Shown piece after piece: positions 37,189-46,338 of a stretch of DNA of 64,000 bases. The position numbers and the translations under genes were made by a program. Source of the stretch: Echinicola salinicaeni. Lineage in GTDB: Bacteria > Bacteroidota > Bacteroidia > Cytophagales > Cyclobacteriaceae. The notes under the pieces were generated by a model. That model saw only the letters and a program-made list of their open reading frames with translations. It did not search any database and was not told the DNA's origin. The stretch covers positions 186,001 through 250,000 of the forward strand of contig NZ_JACODZ010000008.1 in assembly GCF_014280965.1 (NCBI RefSeq), read 5' to 3'. How positions within the stretch are numbered: position 1 is the stretch's first letter; every line of letters begins with the position of its first letter.

Positions 37189-39744
37189 TTAGGTCTCACT
37201 TGAATTATCATCAGGGGAAGCAGCATCTCCATCAGCAGACTCAGGATTCTCTGAAGAAGTTTCATTCAGCTCATCTTGAAGCTCCTCCTCTTCAATTTCT
37301 ACATTTTCAATTTTTTCAATCGATGAAATCTCATCGTTATCATTAAGTTTAATCAATCGAACACCTTGTGTAGCTCGACCCATCACCCTTAAGCCTGATA
37401 CAGGAGTTCTGATAATTATTCCTGATTTGTTAATGATCATCAAATCATCAGAATCTACCACTTCTTTTATAGCAACCAGACTACCTGTTTTCTCTGTGAT
37501 ATTCATGGCTTTTACGCCCTTACCACCTCTATTGGTAATTCTGTACTCTTCAACAGGACTACGCTTACCATAACCTTTTTCAGAAACTACCAATAAGGTA
37601 GCATCATCCCTAGATACACAAACCATGCCAACCACATAGTCCTTATCATCAGATAAAGTAATGGCTTTCACCCCTGTAGCGGTCCTGCCCATAGGTCTAA
37701 CAGCTGACTCGTTAAAATGAATCGCCCTACCTGATTTAGCAGCAATGATAATATGAGAATCACCATGGGTAAGTTCTACATTCAGCAATTGATCATCCTC
37801 CCTAATGTTCAAGGCTATAATACCATTCGATCTAGGTCTGGAATATTGCTCCAAGGTAGTTTTCTTGATAATTCCCTGCTTGGTAGTCATTACCAAGAAA
37901 TTGTTCTGGATATAGTCCTCATCATTCAGGTCTGCTACTTGAATGATTGATCTTATTTTATCCTCAGATTGAATATTGATCAAGTTCTGAATCGGTCGAC
38001 CCTTAGCAGCTTTACTTCCCTCTGGGATGGCATAGGTCTTTAACCAGAATAGTTTACCTAAATCAGTAAAGATCAATAAATAGTTATGCGTAGATGCTGA
38101 GAATATATATTCTGTATAATCATCATCCTTGGTACTTACTCCCCTCGAACCAACACCTCCTCTTCCTTGTGTTCTATATTCTTTAAGCGCAGTTCTTTTC
38201 ACATATCCTTGATGGGATACAGTAATAATTACTTCCTCATTAGGAATCATATCTTCGTAACTGAAATCTTCCGCATTATGCTCAATGATGGTACGACGCT
38301 CATCAGCATATTTCTCTCGTATTTCAATTAGTTCAGTTTTGATGATATCCATTCTCCTCTCCTTATTGGCCAAGATATCCTTAAGATCCTCTATCAATAT
38401 CATCAACTCCTCATACTCCTTCTCTATCTTCTCCCTTTCCATTCCGGTAAGACGCTGTAGTCTCATATCCAAAATAGCGCGGGCCTGAATCTCAGTCAAC
38501 TCAAATTTCTCCATCAATCCATTTCTGGCCGTTTCTGGATCCCTCGAGTTTCTGATTAGATTGATTACTTCATCAAGATTATCTAGAGCGATAAGATATC
38601 CTTGAAGGATATGTGCACGTTTTTCAGCCTCTCTTAGTTCATACTCAGTTCTCCTGGTTACCACCTCATGTCTATGGTTCACATAGTGGACAATCAGGTC
38701 CTTCAGGTTCAATGTATGCGGTCTACCTTTTACCAAGGCTACATTATTGATACTGAAAGAAGTTTGGAGCTGTGTCTGCTTATACAAGTTGTTAAGCACC
38801 ACATTGGCGATGGCGTCTTTTTTCAACTCATATACAATGCGCATTCCATGACGGTCAGACTCATCTCTGATAGCGGAAATTCCCTCTAACTTTTTCTCTT
38901 GAATAAGTTGAGCTGTTTTCTCGATCATATTAGCCTTATTAACCAAGTAAGGAATCTCATTGATAATGATCATTTCCTTACCGCTATCCTTGGTTTCTAT
39001 AGTAGCTTTACCGCGCATGACAACTCGGCCTCTACCCGTTTCAAAGGCATTTTTGACGCCATTATAACCATAAATGATACCACCAGTTGGGAAATCAGGA
39101 GCAATAATATACTTCATCAATTCTTCTATGGTGATCTCATTATTGTCTATATATGCGACAATCCCGTCTATAACCTCTCCCAAATTGTGAGGGGCCATAT
39201 TGGTAGCCATACCTACTGCGATACCAGAAGCTCCATTAAGCAATAAAGCTGGAATTTTAGCAGGCAATACCACGGGTTCCTTCAAGGAATCATCGAAGTT
39301 TAGCTGGAAATCCACCGTCTCCTTATTGATATCAATCAATAATTCCTCGGCAATTCTCTTCAGCCTCGCTTCGGTATAACGCATGGCCGCTGGATTATCA
39401 CCATCGATGGAACCAAAGTTTCCTTGAGGGTCTACCAATGGATAACGCAATGACCACTCTTGGGCCATCCTAACCATGGTTTCGTATACAGCACTATCAC
39501 CATGTGGGTGATACTTACCTAATACTTCCCCTACGATCCTTGCTGATTTTTTATAAGGCTTATTGTGAAGGACGCCCAATTCCTGCATTCCGAATAGGAT
39601 TCTGCGGTGAACTGGCTTCATCCCATCTCTTACATCTGGGAGTGCCCTGGAAACAATAACCGACATCGAATAATCGATGTAGGCCCCACGCATTTCCTCC
39701 TCAATGTTAATCGGTATAATGTTCTCGTTTTCTCCTTGAGCCAT
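37189..39744 (-). CDS. gyrA: DNA gyrase subunit A
   Basis: GyrA cuts and rejoins DNA in the gyrase A2B2 complex that adds negative supercoils. The catalytic tyrosine is Y123 ([10 protein letters not shown]). The quinolone-site region reads [10 protein letters not shown] with S84 and E88 at the positions of E. coli S83 and D87, i.e. no classic resistance change. The C-terminal beta-pinwheel carries the GyrA box as QGRGGVG (526-532), a slight variant of QRRGGKG, which marks it as GyrA and not ParC. An acidic tail ends the 851-residue protein. It is followed by a TPR gene in the same orientation. Confidence 0.96.
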   Translation of the reverse strand: MAQGENENIIPINIEEEMRGAYIDYSMSVIVSRALPDVRDGMKPVHRRILFGMQELGVLHNKPYKKSARIVGEVLGKYHPHGDSAVYETMVRMAQEWSLRYPLVDPQGNFGSIDGDNPAAMRYTEARLKRIAEELLIDINKETVDFQLNFDDSLKEPVVLPAKIPALLLNGASGIAVGMATNMAPHNLGEVIDGIVAYIDNNEITIEELMKYIIAPDFPTGGIIYGYNGVKNAFETGRGRVVMRGKATIETKDSGKEMIIINEIPYLVNKANMIEKTAQLIQEKKLEGISAIRDESDRHGMRIVYELKKDAIANVVLNNLYKQTQLQTSFSINNVALVKGRPHTLNLKDLIVHYVNHRHEVVTRRTEYELREAEKRAHILQGYLIALDNLDEVINLIRNSRDPETARNGLMEKFELTEIQARAILDMRLQRLTGMEREKIEKEYEELMILIEDLKDILANKERRMDIIKTELIEIREKYADERRTIIEHNAEDFSYEDMIPNEEVIITVSHQGYVKRTALKEYRTQGRGGVGSRGVSTKDDDYTEYIFSASTHNYLLIFTDLGKLFWLKTYAIPEGSKAAKGRPIQNLINIQSEDKIRSIIQVADLNDEDYIQNNFLVMTTKQGIIKKTTLEQYSRPRSNGIIALNIREDDQLLNVELTHGDSHIIIAAKSGRAIHFNESAVRPMGRTATGVKAITLSDDKDYVVGMVCVSRDDATLLVVSEKGYGKRSPVEEYRITNRGGKGVKAMNITEKTGSLVAIKEVVDSDDLMIINKSGIIIRTPVSGLRVMGRATQGVRLIKLNDNDEISSIEKIENVEIEEEELQDELNETSSENPESADGDAASPDDNSSET

Positions 39745-39838
39745 ATTTTGTAGTTCTCAATATAAGGTTGCAAGATAATAAAAAGAATAAGGTTTTAAAA
39801 CACTATTTTTCCTTTCAAAAGGTTTATTTAGGCTGTTT

Positions 39839-40882
39839 TTAGTACCATTGACCGATCTTTCGGTTTTGCATATTCCAGATGGAACTTCCTCTGTATTCTA
39901 TGCCATCATGTAAATGTTTCATTTTCACCCCACATCCACCAATTTTACATCTTTTTGTCCCAGGTAACCTTAGCGAAAGCCCGATATTTACGGTATAAAG
40001 ATTTTGATCGATTATTTGACTTTCTTCCATAGTCGGAAGCTGATAATTGAATTTTCTGAACTCTACATTTGGCTTGATAAACACCTTTGTGTACTCCGAA
40101 AGCTCTCGCTCAATACGAAGTCCTATTCCATAATATGGTTCAGTAGCTGTCAAAGCTGCGTCATAACTTTCTTGAACAGTAATATTACCAAACTCCCCTT
40201 CCAGCGTAAATCGCCAAGGATAATTTTGTCGCATCCTGATCTTTTGTTCCGCTTGCTTATAGGTGTTCACACTACTATATTTCTTATACTTCCAATTTAA
40301 ATAGGCACGCCGCCTTCTTGCATCATAAAGCACCAATCCTACAGTACCATATAATTTATCAAACACGTATTTATCATTACTGAAATTGAAATGATGTTGA
40401 TCGCTTTCCAGCATCGCCATATTGCCAAATTCTCGACCATATCCTCCCCCAACACTTAAAATCCCAAATAGGTCAATTCTAACACCTGCATTTAGCGGAA
40501 TCACCGAGCTTTTAGAGTCAAAGGAAACTACTTCTCCTGAATTTATATCGGTTGATGAAGCATCCTCCAAGACCGGACTAATTGGATAAACAGATGGATC
40601 GCTACTAATAAAATCCATATTATTATAGTGTTGTCCATATCCTCCTGAGAGTTCCAAACTGATTTTACTTATAATCCCCCTGGTCACATTTCCCAATCCA
40701 CTATCGCTTCTTCTGGTTTTACTCCTTGCCTTGGTATCAATTCCAAATATATCCTCTTCTTGGGCTTTTAGTGGTACACTTATTACCATGATAAACATAA
40801 GTAATAGACCATTGAAGCACCACGACTTCAAAATAGAAAAACAGAAATTATCTAGCGATAGAATACTTAAAACCTTTTTCAT
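39839..40882 (-). CDS. Outer membrane beta-barrel-like protein with Cys/His tail
   Basis: An unusually long N-terminal region (about 40 residues with a hydrophobic stretch ending PLKAQ) serves as the signal. The rest shows strand-like alternation (LELSGGYGQHYN, FRKFNYQLPTM, YTVNIGLSLRLPG). After the last strand comes a tail with two cysteines and two histidines (KRCKIGGCGVKMKHLHDG) and EYRGSSIW. I do not recognise the family. The tail would face the periplasm or the outside and could bind metal. The ATG at 40882 is preferred to the GTG three bases before. It lies downstream of the 41044 gene on the same strand. Confidence 0.6.
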   Translation of the reverse strand: MKKVLSILSLDNFCFSILKSWCFNGLLLMFIMVISVPLKAQEEDIFGIDTKARSKTRRSDSGLGNVTRGIISKISLELSGGYGQHYNNMDFISSDPSVYPISPVLEDASSTDINSGEVVSFDSKSSVIPLNAGVRIDLFGILSVGGGYGREFGNMAMLESDQHHFNFSNDKYVFDKLYGTVGLVLYDARRRRAYLNWKYKKYSSVNTYKQAEQKIRMRQNYPWRFTLEGEFGNITVQESYDAALTATEPYYGIGLRIERELSEYTKVFIKPNVEFRKFNYQLPTMEESQIIDQNLYTVNIGLSLRLPGTKRCKIGGCGVKMKHLHDGIEYRGSSIWNMQNRKIGQWY

Positions 40883-40987
40883 CACAGTAGTTGATTTAAA
40901 TATTGCCTCTTAGTGAATAATCAATTTATATAATTTCAATAAGATTTAAGCCAAATACAACATAAGCTGCAGGACTTTTTTCAAACA

Positions 40988-41020
40988 CAAAAAAAGCCCT
41001 CCAAATAATATGGAAGGCCA
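40988..41020 (-). terminator. Putative terminator after the 41044 gene
   Basis: GCCCTCCA (40996-41003) pairs with TGGAAGGC (41011-41018) with one mismatch; a run of T follows on the minus strand (complement of 40988-40995). Confidence 0.6.
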
Positions 41021-41043
41021 TTGCAATGATTTATATAGAATGC

Positions 41044-41553
41044 TTATTCTGCATCTCCACCCTCTTCCTCTTCTTCTGAGCTTCTTGCACTTGCTTTTTC
41101 AGCAATGATGGCATTTACTTTAGCCTTTACCTCAGGATCAGTTTTCATAGCACTGTTGACTTTATTGTATGTCGCAGCACCAAGAATTTCATCATTTTTG
41201 ATCAAAGAAATCATTCTCTCTTTAATTACATCTGAAAGAGAATTTTTGGTTTCAACGATTTTGCTGTATTCTGCTTTTTCTTCATCAGTAATTTCAATTT
41301 CAGTCAGTTTAGCATCATCACCCCATGCTTCCTTGATCTCATTATATCTTGCTACATCAAACACTTCATTGTCTTTGATCATGCTTTCCAATTCTCCTTG
41401 CTTCACTTCCATGAAATGATTTACAGAATCTTTCATCGCTGCAAACTTTTCAATCTCCTCAGTGCTCACCTCTTCTGCTGCTGCCTCTTGAGCCTTTGCA
41501 GTGATGCTAACCATACACAACATCAAAAATGCCAATCCAAATAAACGCTTCAT
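41044..41553 (-). CDS. Small exported protein with two DUF4168-like repeats
   Basis: A signal peptide (MKRLFGLAFLMLCMVSITAKAQ) precedes about 147 residues of charged helix. Two similar halves can be seen: MIKDNEVFDVARYNEIKEAW and LIKNDEILGAATYNKVNSAM, each followed by an acidic stretch, so the protein is an internal duplication. The pattern recalls DUF4168, an exported helical family of unknown function. The C-terminus is Glu-rich (EEEEEGG). The ATG at 41553 replaces the TTG three codons upstream. The gene is monocistronic or the first of a pair with the barrel protein. Confidence 0.6.
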   Translation of the reverse strand: MKRLFGLAFLMLCMVSITAKAQEAAAEEVSTEEIEKFAAMKDSVNHFMEVKQGELESMIKDNEVFDVARYNEIKEAWGDDAKLTEIEITDEEKAEYSKIVETKNSLSDVIKERMISLIKNDEILGAATYNKVNSAMKTDPEVKAKVNAIIAEKASARSSEEEEEGGDAE

Positions 41554-41707
41554 CTTTTTCAATCTTTTTAATAAATATTGTAAACTTAACTAAATTCTAA
41601 TAAAAGGGTTTAAAGCTTATTAAGCAAGAATTTTCAATAAAAAACTTCATTTTATCCCAACTAAAAACATAAGATATCCATAAAAAAACTTCCATAAAAA
41701 GCTGGTT

Positions 41708-42361
41708 CTATTGGATTTGCTTTAAAGATGCTATGGTTTCTTCCGGATTATCAGAATTAAAGACAAAACTTCCGGCAACCAAAATATCCGCACCTGAATC
41801 TATAATTTTTGATGCATTATCCATGTTTATCCCACCATCAATTTCTATTTTGGCATTGGAGCCTGTAGCCGTAATTATGGCTTTCAAATCACGGATTTTT
41901 GAATAGGTATGCTCTATAAACTTTTGCCCCCCAAAACCTGGATTTACTGACATAATAATGACCTGATCAATATCCCTGATAATATCCCTTAACAATTCCA
42001 CGGATGTATGTGGATTTATGGCCACGCCAGCCTTACACCCCAATTCCTTTATGGCTTGTATACTCCGGTGCAAATGATTACATGCCTCAATGTGTACACT
42101 GATCGTTTCAGCACCAACCTTTGCAAATGCTTTCAGGTACTGATCAGGGTTCACAATCATCAAATGTACATCTAAAGGTTTCTTGGAATATCTATTAATC
42201 GCTTCCAAAACAGGAAAACCAAATGAAATATTTGGCACAAAAACTCCATCCATGATATCCACATGAATATAATCTGCTACAGAAGCGTTCAACATTTCTA
42301 TTTCAGACTTTAAATCCCCAAAATCTGAGGCCAATACAGATGGAGCTACCAGAGTACTCAT
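41708..42361 (-). CDS. rpe: Ribulose-phosphate 3-epimerase
   Basis: Rpe interconverts ribulose 5-phosphate and xylulose 5-phosphate in the pentose phosphate pathway. The 217-residue TIM barrel has VAPSVLASDFGDL, the metal ligands in YIHVDIMDGVFVPN and DVHLMI, VMSVNPGFGGQKF, and EIDGGIN near the C-terminus, all hallmarks of the family. Length and start are normal. It is followed 145 bases later by the duplicated DUF4168-like gene, and preceded by the S8 protease gene after 159 bases, so it is probably its own unit. Confidence 0.95.
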   Translation of the reverse strand: MSTLVAPSVLASDFGDLKSEIEMLNASVADYIHVDIMDGVFVPNISFGFPVLEAINRYSKKPLDVHLMIVNPDQYLKAFAKVGAETISVHIEACNHLHRSIQAIKELGCKAGVAINPHTSVELLRDIIRDIDQVIIMSVNPGFGGQKFIEHTYSKIRDLKAIITATGSNAKIEIDGGINMDNASKIIDSGADILVAGSFVFNSDNPEETIASLKQIQ

Positions 42362-42520
42362 ATATTTAATGTTATTTAATAATAGTTAAAGAAAATAAAA
42401 TTTCTGCAAAATCTAAACCATCATGAACTTAGCAACTAACTAAGTTATTCTATAAAATTACTAACTGATGGCATTTCACAATAAAAGGTATGGAGCCTTA
42501 TTAAAAAGAAGATCAACAAA

Positions 42521-44173
42521 TTACCTGATTAATATAGGATGTCTTTCTGAGGATATTCCTTCTATCAATTCAATTATATATAATCCCTTATTCAATGAAT
42601 TAATTTTTAATTCGTAAGGATCTTTATTGGAAGTTCGGGAGAGCATGTCCTTACTTATAATTTGACCATTCCCATTGATCAGTGTATAGGTGCATTGATC
42701 TTCATGGCCAAATTTTATAAATAACTCTTTTCCTTCAAGTGGGTTAGGGTAAATTTTGGTTTCATAAACTTCAGGGCTCAGCTCCACATCCAAAATCTCA
42801 CCATAATAAGCCAATTCAAAATTTGGCACACCGTAACCCAATTCCGAATTAGGCTCATCTGAATTGCTACCACTCATCAGCAAATAATAAACTAATTCAT
42901 CCTTGGTCCATTCTGGTCTTCCTTGCCATATTCCAGCTGCAAGGGCAGAAATCTGCGGAGCAGAAAAAGAAGTCCCACTAGATGTGGATGTAGCGTTGCT
43001 TCCCCTCCATAGTCTGACTCCACTTCCCAAAGCCATTAAATCAGGCTTTATCCTGCCATCTGCAGTCGGCCCAATGGAACTAAACGAAGACCTAGTCAAA
43101 TCTTTGCTGACTGAACCTATAGAAAGAACACCTTTTGAATCTGCTGGAGCTGTAATGGTAGTTGCTGAACCTCCTCCTTCATTTCCTGCACTGGTCACCA
43201 CCAAAATCCCCTTCTCTGAGGCAATATTAGCAGCTCTTGTGATCAATGCGGTTTCACCATCCAAATCAGACTTGGAGTAATTCATCTCTGGATCATTGAA
43301 ATAATTATAACCCAATGAGCTACTGATAATATCAGTTCCCAAGCTATCTGCATATTCTGCTGCTCTGGCCCAGTTATATTCTTCTATCCTATATTCTGAG
43401 GTAACATCTTCCGTTATGCACAAAATATAATCAGCATCATAAGCCCCTGCCACCAAAGTATTCACGTCATTGGCTGCAATCAAAGATAAGGCTGAGGTAC
43501 CATGTGTTTCTGTCCTAAAAACATTATCAGACCATGGCAAAACAAAGTCCTTCGTAGCGATTATCTTGTTTTCATCAAATAAATGCTTCATACCTTCAAT
43601 TTCATCGGTATTCATAAAGCCACCATCAAAGACAGCTATCGTAATCCCCTTCCCTGTCAATCCCTCTCCATGCATATCAGGAACGCCCAAAATCCCATTT
43701 TGAAAAGCATAATCATCCTCTGAACTCCCTTTGGTCCTAACCTGAATACTTATTGGGAAATTTAGAATATTGGATCTACCATTATTTCCGTTTGAATGAA
43801 AATTCTTTGCTATAAGCTCCACTCCATCTTCAGAGACAAAATCTAAAGCCTTCAATCTTTCTACTTGATCCTCACTCGCTACTATAACAGATGCATTAAA
43901 CCATTTTGAATTATAGATCACTTCATCTACTATCGCACCAACTTTTTCAACATACTTCCTTGATACCGGTAAATCCGTACTATCCGCCATAACCCCCTCT
44001 CTGGCCCTTCTGTCAAGGGCCTTTTGGGTCAAAAATTCTTCAGGACTTTCTAAACTGTATTCAGTTTGTGGTTTGTACTTATACTTTACGACATACCTAT
44101 CTTGGCCATACCCCAATGATACAGAAAGAAATATCCATGATAGTATTAAAAAACAAATTTTAGTATTGCCCAT
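42521..44173 (-). CDS. S8 (subtilisin-like) serine protease with type IX secretion C-terminal domain
   Basis: A signal peptide (to about residue 23), a prodomain (about 25-120) and an S8 catalytic domain follow one another. The triad is D183 (VFDGGF), H224 (ETHGTSA) and S402 (SGTSFSAP), with oxyanion N331 (SAGNEGG). The last ~85 residues, starting near KIYPNPLEGKELFIKF, are a Por-type sorting domain used by the type IX secretion system, so the protease should reach the outside or the cell surface. Total 550 residues. It overlaps the lipoprotein gene upstream by 14 bases. No secretion-machine gene lies in the window. Confidence 0.93.
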   Translation of the reverse strand: MGNTKICFLILSWIFLSVSLGYGQDRYVVKYKYKPQTEYSLESPEEFLTQKALDRRAREGVMADSTDLPVSRKYVEKVGAIVDEVIYNSKWFNASVIVASEDQVERLKALDFVSEDGVELIAKNFHSNGNNGRSNILNFPISIQVRTKGSSEDDYAFQNGILGVPDMHGEGLTGKGITIAVFDGGFMNTDEIEGMKHLFDENKIIATKDFVLPWSDNVFRTETHGTSALSLIAANDVNTLVAGAYDADYILCITEDVTSEYRIEEYNWARAAEYADSLGTDIISSSLGYNYFNDPEMNYSKSDLDGETALITRAANIASEKGILVVTSAGNEGGGSATTITAPADSKGVLSIGSVSKDLTRSSFSSIGPTADGRIKPDLMALGSGVRLWRGSNATSTSSGTSFSAPQISALAAGIWQGRPEWTKDELVYYLLMSGSNSDEPNSELGYGVPNFELAYYGEILDVELSPEVYETKIYPNPLEGKELFIKFGHEDQCTYTLINGNGQIISKDMLSRTSNKDPYELKINSLNKGLYIIELIEGISSERHPILIR

Positions 44174-44837
44174 TACTGATAAGTTTCAAATGTGTAGTAC
44201 GACCTCCATCAACAATTTGTTCACCCAAACAATCATTTCTGGAACAGTAACTAAGCACTTCATAATATTTTTCTATCATCCCTACCCCTTTGGCATAAAT
44301 TTCATAGCGATTATCCCTGAAGGTAATCCTATCATCTTCCTCCTCTTGTAAAACCTTGGCCACACTTTGAAAAGTCTTATTATTCAATTCGTAGGCATTG
44401 ATAAGTTCTAAATTAAATTCATCCTTGGAAAGATTATTGTAGATATTGCCATCCCAGCTGATGTAATTTTTTGGAGGAAATACTAAAGGAATTTCTTTCG
44501 TATTATCTGAATAACGCAGAAGGGATTTTTCTTTTAACTGAAGCGTATAAACGCTGTGATTTACCCAATCAGATTGATTAGTTGATTTCTCACGGTTTAC
44601 CAAATAAACCAGATTACCTTCTACATCTAAACTACTTTTACTAATAATATCCCTGTAAAAAAAATTGGAGGACTCAGTATCTGACTCTCCATAATAAATA
44701 GTCTCGGCCACTTCATATATCCAGAATCTATTAACGGATAAGGGCATATAATCAAGGCCTAATTCCACAGGGGCTGGGTTATCATCCTGACAGGAAGTTA
44801 AAAACAACAGTAATACATAAGGTAGAACTTTCTTCAT
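44160..44837 (-). CDS. Lipoprotein of unknown function
   Basis: A 225-residue protein with a clear lipobox (LFLTSC, cysteine 16) followed by QDDNP, so it is lipid-anchored. Beta-strand-like stretches carry MPLSVNRFWIYEVAETIYYG and a YEIYAKGVGMIEKYYEVLSY segment of a kind seen in Bacteroidota lipoproteins of the DUF-type barrel or lipocalin-like folds. A Cys pair (SYCSRNDCLG) near the C-terminus may form a disulfide. It overlaps the S8 protease gene by 14 bases, so the two are cotranslated, and it may be a helper or inhibitor of the protease, which is inference only. Confidence 0.65.
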   Translation of the reverse strand: MKKVLPYVLLLFLTSCQDDNPAPVELGLDYMPLSVNRFWIYEVAETIYYGESDTESSNFFYRDIISKSSLDVEGNLVYLVNREKSTNQSDWVNHSVYTLQLKEKSLLRYSDNTKEIPLVFPPKNYISWDGNIYNNLSKDEFNLELINAYELNNKTFQSVAKVLQEEEDDRITFRDNRYEIYAKGVGMIEKYYEVLSYCSRNDCLGEQIVDGGRTTHLKLISNGQY

Positions 44838-44949
44838 TCAGTTAAATTAGGTAGTATACAAAAATACATTTTTATCCCGAAAATCGGCAGTTTTGCTTTT
44901 CTAAATCCAAAGCATAATAGGATGATATAGAAAAAGCCCCTTTTCTGAT

Positions 44950-44957
44950 TATCTTTG
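44950..44957 (+). promoter_or_regulatory. Putative -7 box of the TrpF-like gene
   Basis: TATCTTTG is a perfect TAnnTTTG box, 43 bases before the ATG at 45001. No good -33 element was seen. Confidence 0.45.
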
Positions 44958-45000
44958 ATCGAAAATCAAGAATTATATCATTTGCTAAAACCTATTTGGA

Positions 45001-45627
45001 ATGGCGCTTAAGACTTTTGTAAAAATAAGTACTGTTAATAACCTCAGTGACGCACGTTATTGTGCAGGTATGTACGTGAATTTAATGGGCTTCAACTTGG
45101 AGGAAAACAATAAAAATTTCCTTTCTCCCGAGAAATTCAAAGAAATGACCAACTGGCTCTCAGGATTGGACTATGTGGCGGAATTTGAAACTACCCATCC
45201 TGACAAAATTCTGGAGACAATAAAAGATTATGAAGGTATCAGCTATATACAGGTAAGCGAAGAGCATCATTTACAAATGCTTCTGAATACTTCCTACAGT
45301 ATTATCTGGAATAAATGGACAGAAAGTAAGGATGAGTTAAAAGAACTTATTAACAAAGCAGAATCCCTTAAGGATAATAAGGTAACCTTGCTTCTAGAAT
45401 CTTCCAGCTTAAAGCTTAATGAAGAAACCACTGCTTTGGTCAAGGAATTATCCGGACAATGTGATGTTCTACTGGGCTTTGGACTTGATGCGGATCATAT
45501 TGACGAAACTATATCGGCTACGCAAGTGAAGGGTATTGCCATGAAAGGTGGAGATGAAATCAAGCCAGGCTTGAAGGACTTTGATGAATTGGCAGATATT
45601 TTGGAAGCATTGGAAATTGAAGACTAA
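45001..45627 (+). CDS. Phosphoribosylanthranilate isomerase-like (TrpF-like) protein, catalytic residues changed
   Basis: A 208-residue TIM-barrel-type protein. The opening TFVKISTVNNLSDARYCAGM matches the TrpF start (V-K-I-C-G-I-T..D-A..A), but the catalytic cysteine is serine here (KIS). The later LLLESSS matches the LLLDS strand, where the general-acid aspartate has become glutamate. GFGLDADHI and VKGIAMKGGDEIKPGLKD match the phosphate-binding end. The fold is clear but tryptophan synthesis by it is doubtful; no trp genes are nearby. It stands alone between divergent and convergent neighbours and ends at a shared terminator. It could have a new enzyme or binding role. Confidence 0.7.
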   Translation: MALKTFVKISTVNNLSDARYCAGMYVNLMGFNLEENNKNFLSPEKFKEMTNWLSGLDYVAEFETTHPDKILETIKDYEGISYIQVSEEHHLQMLLNTSYSIIWNKWTESKDELKELINKAESLKDNKVTLLLESSSLKLNEETTALVKELSGQCDVLLGFGLDADHIDETISATQVKGIAMKGGDEIKPGLKDFDELADILEALEIED

Positions 45628-45640
45628 ATATAAAAACAGT

Positions 45641-45676
45641 AAAAAGGCCTCTGAATTGATTCACAGAGGCCTTATT
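45641..45676. terminator. Bidirectional terminator between the TrpF-like gene and trmB
   Basis: AAGGCCTCTG (45644-45653) pairs with CAGAGGCCTT (45664-45673) around a 10-base loop, with A and T runs outside. The two genes converge here. Confidence 0.88.
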
Positions 45677-45677
45677 A

Positions 45678-46337
45678 TTAATTAAACTTAAATTTCAGGT
45701 ATTTTATTTTTTCGCCTTTAGCACTGAACATGGCCTCGTACCTGGTCTTAATTCCATGGTGCTCATCCTTCATTTCCGAGCAATAAAAATCATGGGTATA
45801 ATCCAGAATCTCTATATCCTCCCTCTCTTTCAGCAACGCCAAGGTATAGTCAAATAAACCAGTATTATCTGTCTTAAAATTGATAATGCCATCTTTTTTG
45901 ATCATTGGCTTATACAGTTCCAAAAATCTAGGACTCGTGAGTCTTTTCTTTTCATCACCGTCTCTAGGTCTGGGATCTGGAAATGTAATCCATAACTCAC
46001 TGATTTCACCTTCAGAAAAAAACTTGTCCAAGTGCTCGATCTGGGTTCTAAGAAAAGCTACATTATCTAGACCTTCCGAAATGGCGATAGTACTTCCCTT
46101 CCAGATTCTAGAGCCCTTGATATCCACACCTATAAAATTCCTTTCAGGATAGTGTCTTGCAAATCCAACGGTAAACTCCCCTCTTCCACAGGCCAATTCA
46201 ACTACTATAGGATGATCATTTTGAAACTGCTCTTTGTTCCAGTTCCCTTTTATCTTTTCAAAAATCTCTTTGCCTTCCTGAACTACATTCCTGTTTTCTT
46301 CATTGGCTTTAAACCTAGCAAGTTTATTTCTACCCAT
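45678..46337 (-). CDS. trmB: tRNA (guanine-N7-)-methyltransferase TrmB
   Basis: TrmB makes 7-methylguanosine at position 46 of tRNA. The 219-residue SAM methyltransferase has motif I VELACGRGEFTVGFA, then NFIGVDIKGSRIWKG, the catalytic region ELWITFPDPRPRDG (DPxPK-like) and the end segment TRYEAMFSAKGE. The ATG at 46337 (MGRNKLARF) lies one base after the folC stop; the frame to 46352 would overlap folC without added similarity. The gene is the last of the long minus-strand run that begins with holA. Confidence 0.94.
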   Translation of the reverse strand: MGRNKLARFKANEENRNVVQEGKEIFEKIKGNWNKEQFQNDHPIVVELACGRGEFTVGFARHYPERNFIGVDIKGSRIWKGSTIAISEGLDNVAFLRTQIEHLDKFFSEGEISELWITFPDPRPRDGDEKKRLTSPRFLELYKPMIKKDGIINFKTDNTGLFDYTLALLKEREDIEILDYTHDFYCSEMKDEHHGIKTRYEAMFSAKGEKIKYLKFKFN

Positions 46338-46338
46338 T

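Noticed and set aside
42426-42446. AACTTAG-N7-CTAAGTT dyad between rpe and the S8 gene
   Set aside because: Possible operator, but there is no T run and no second copy near a promoter; too little support to call a site.
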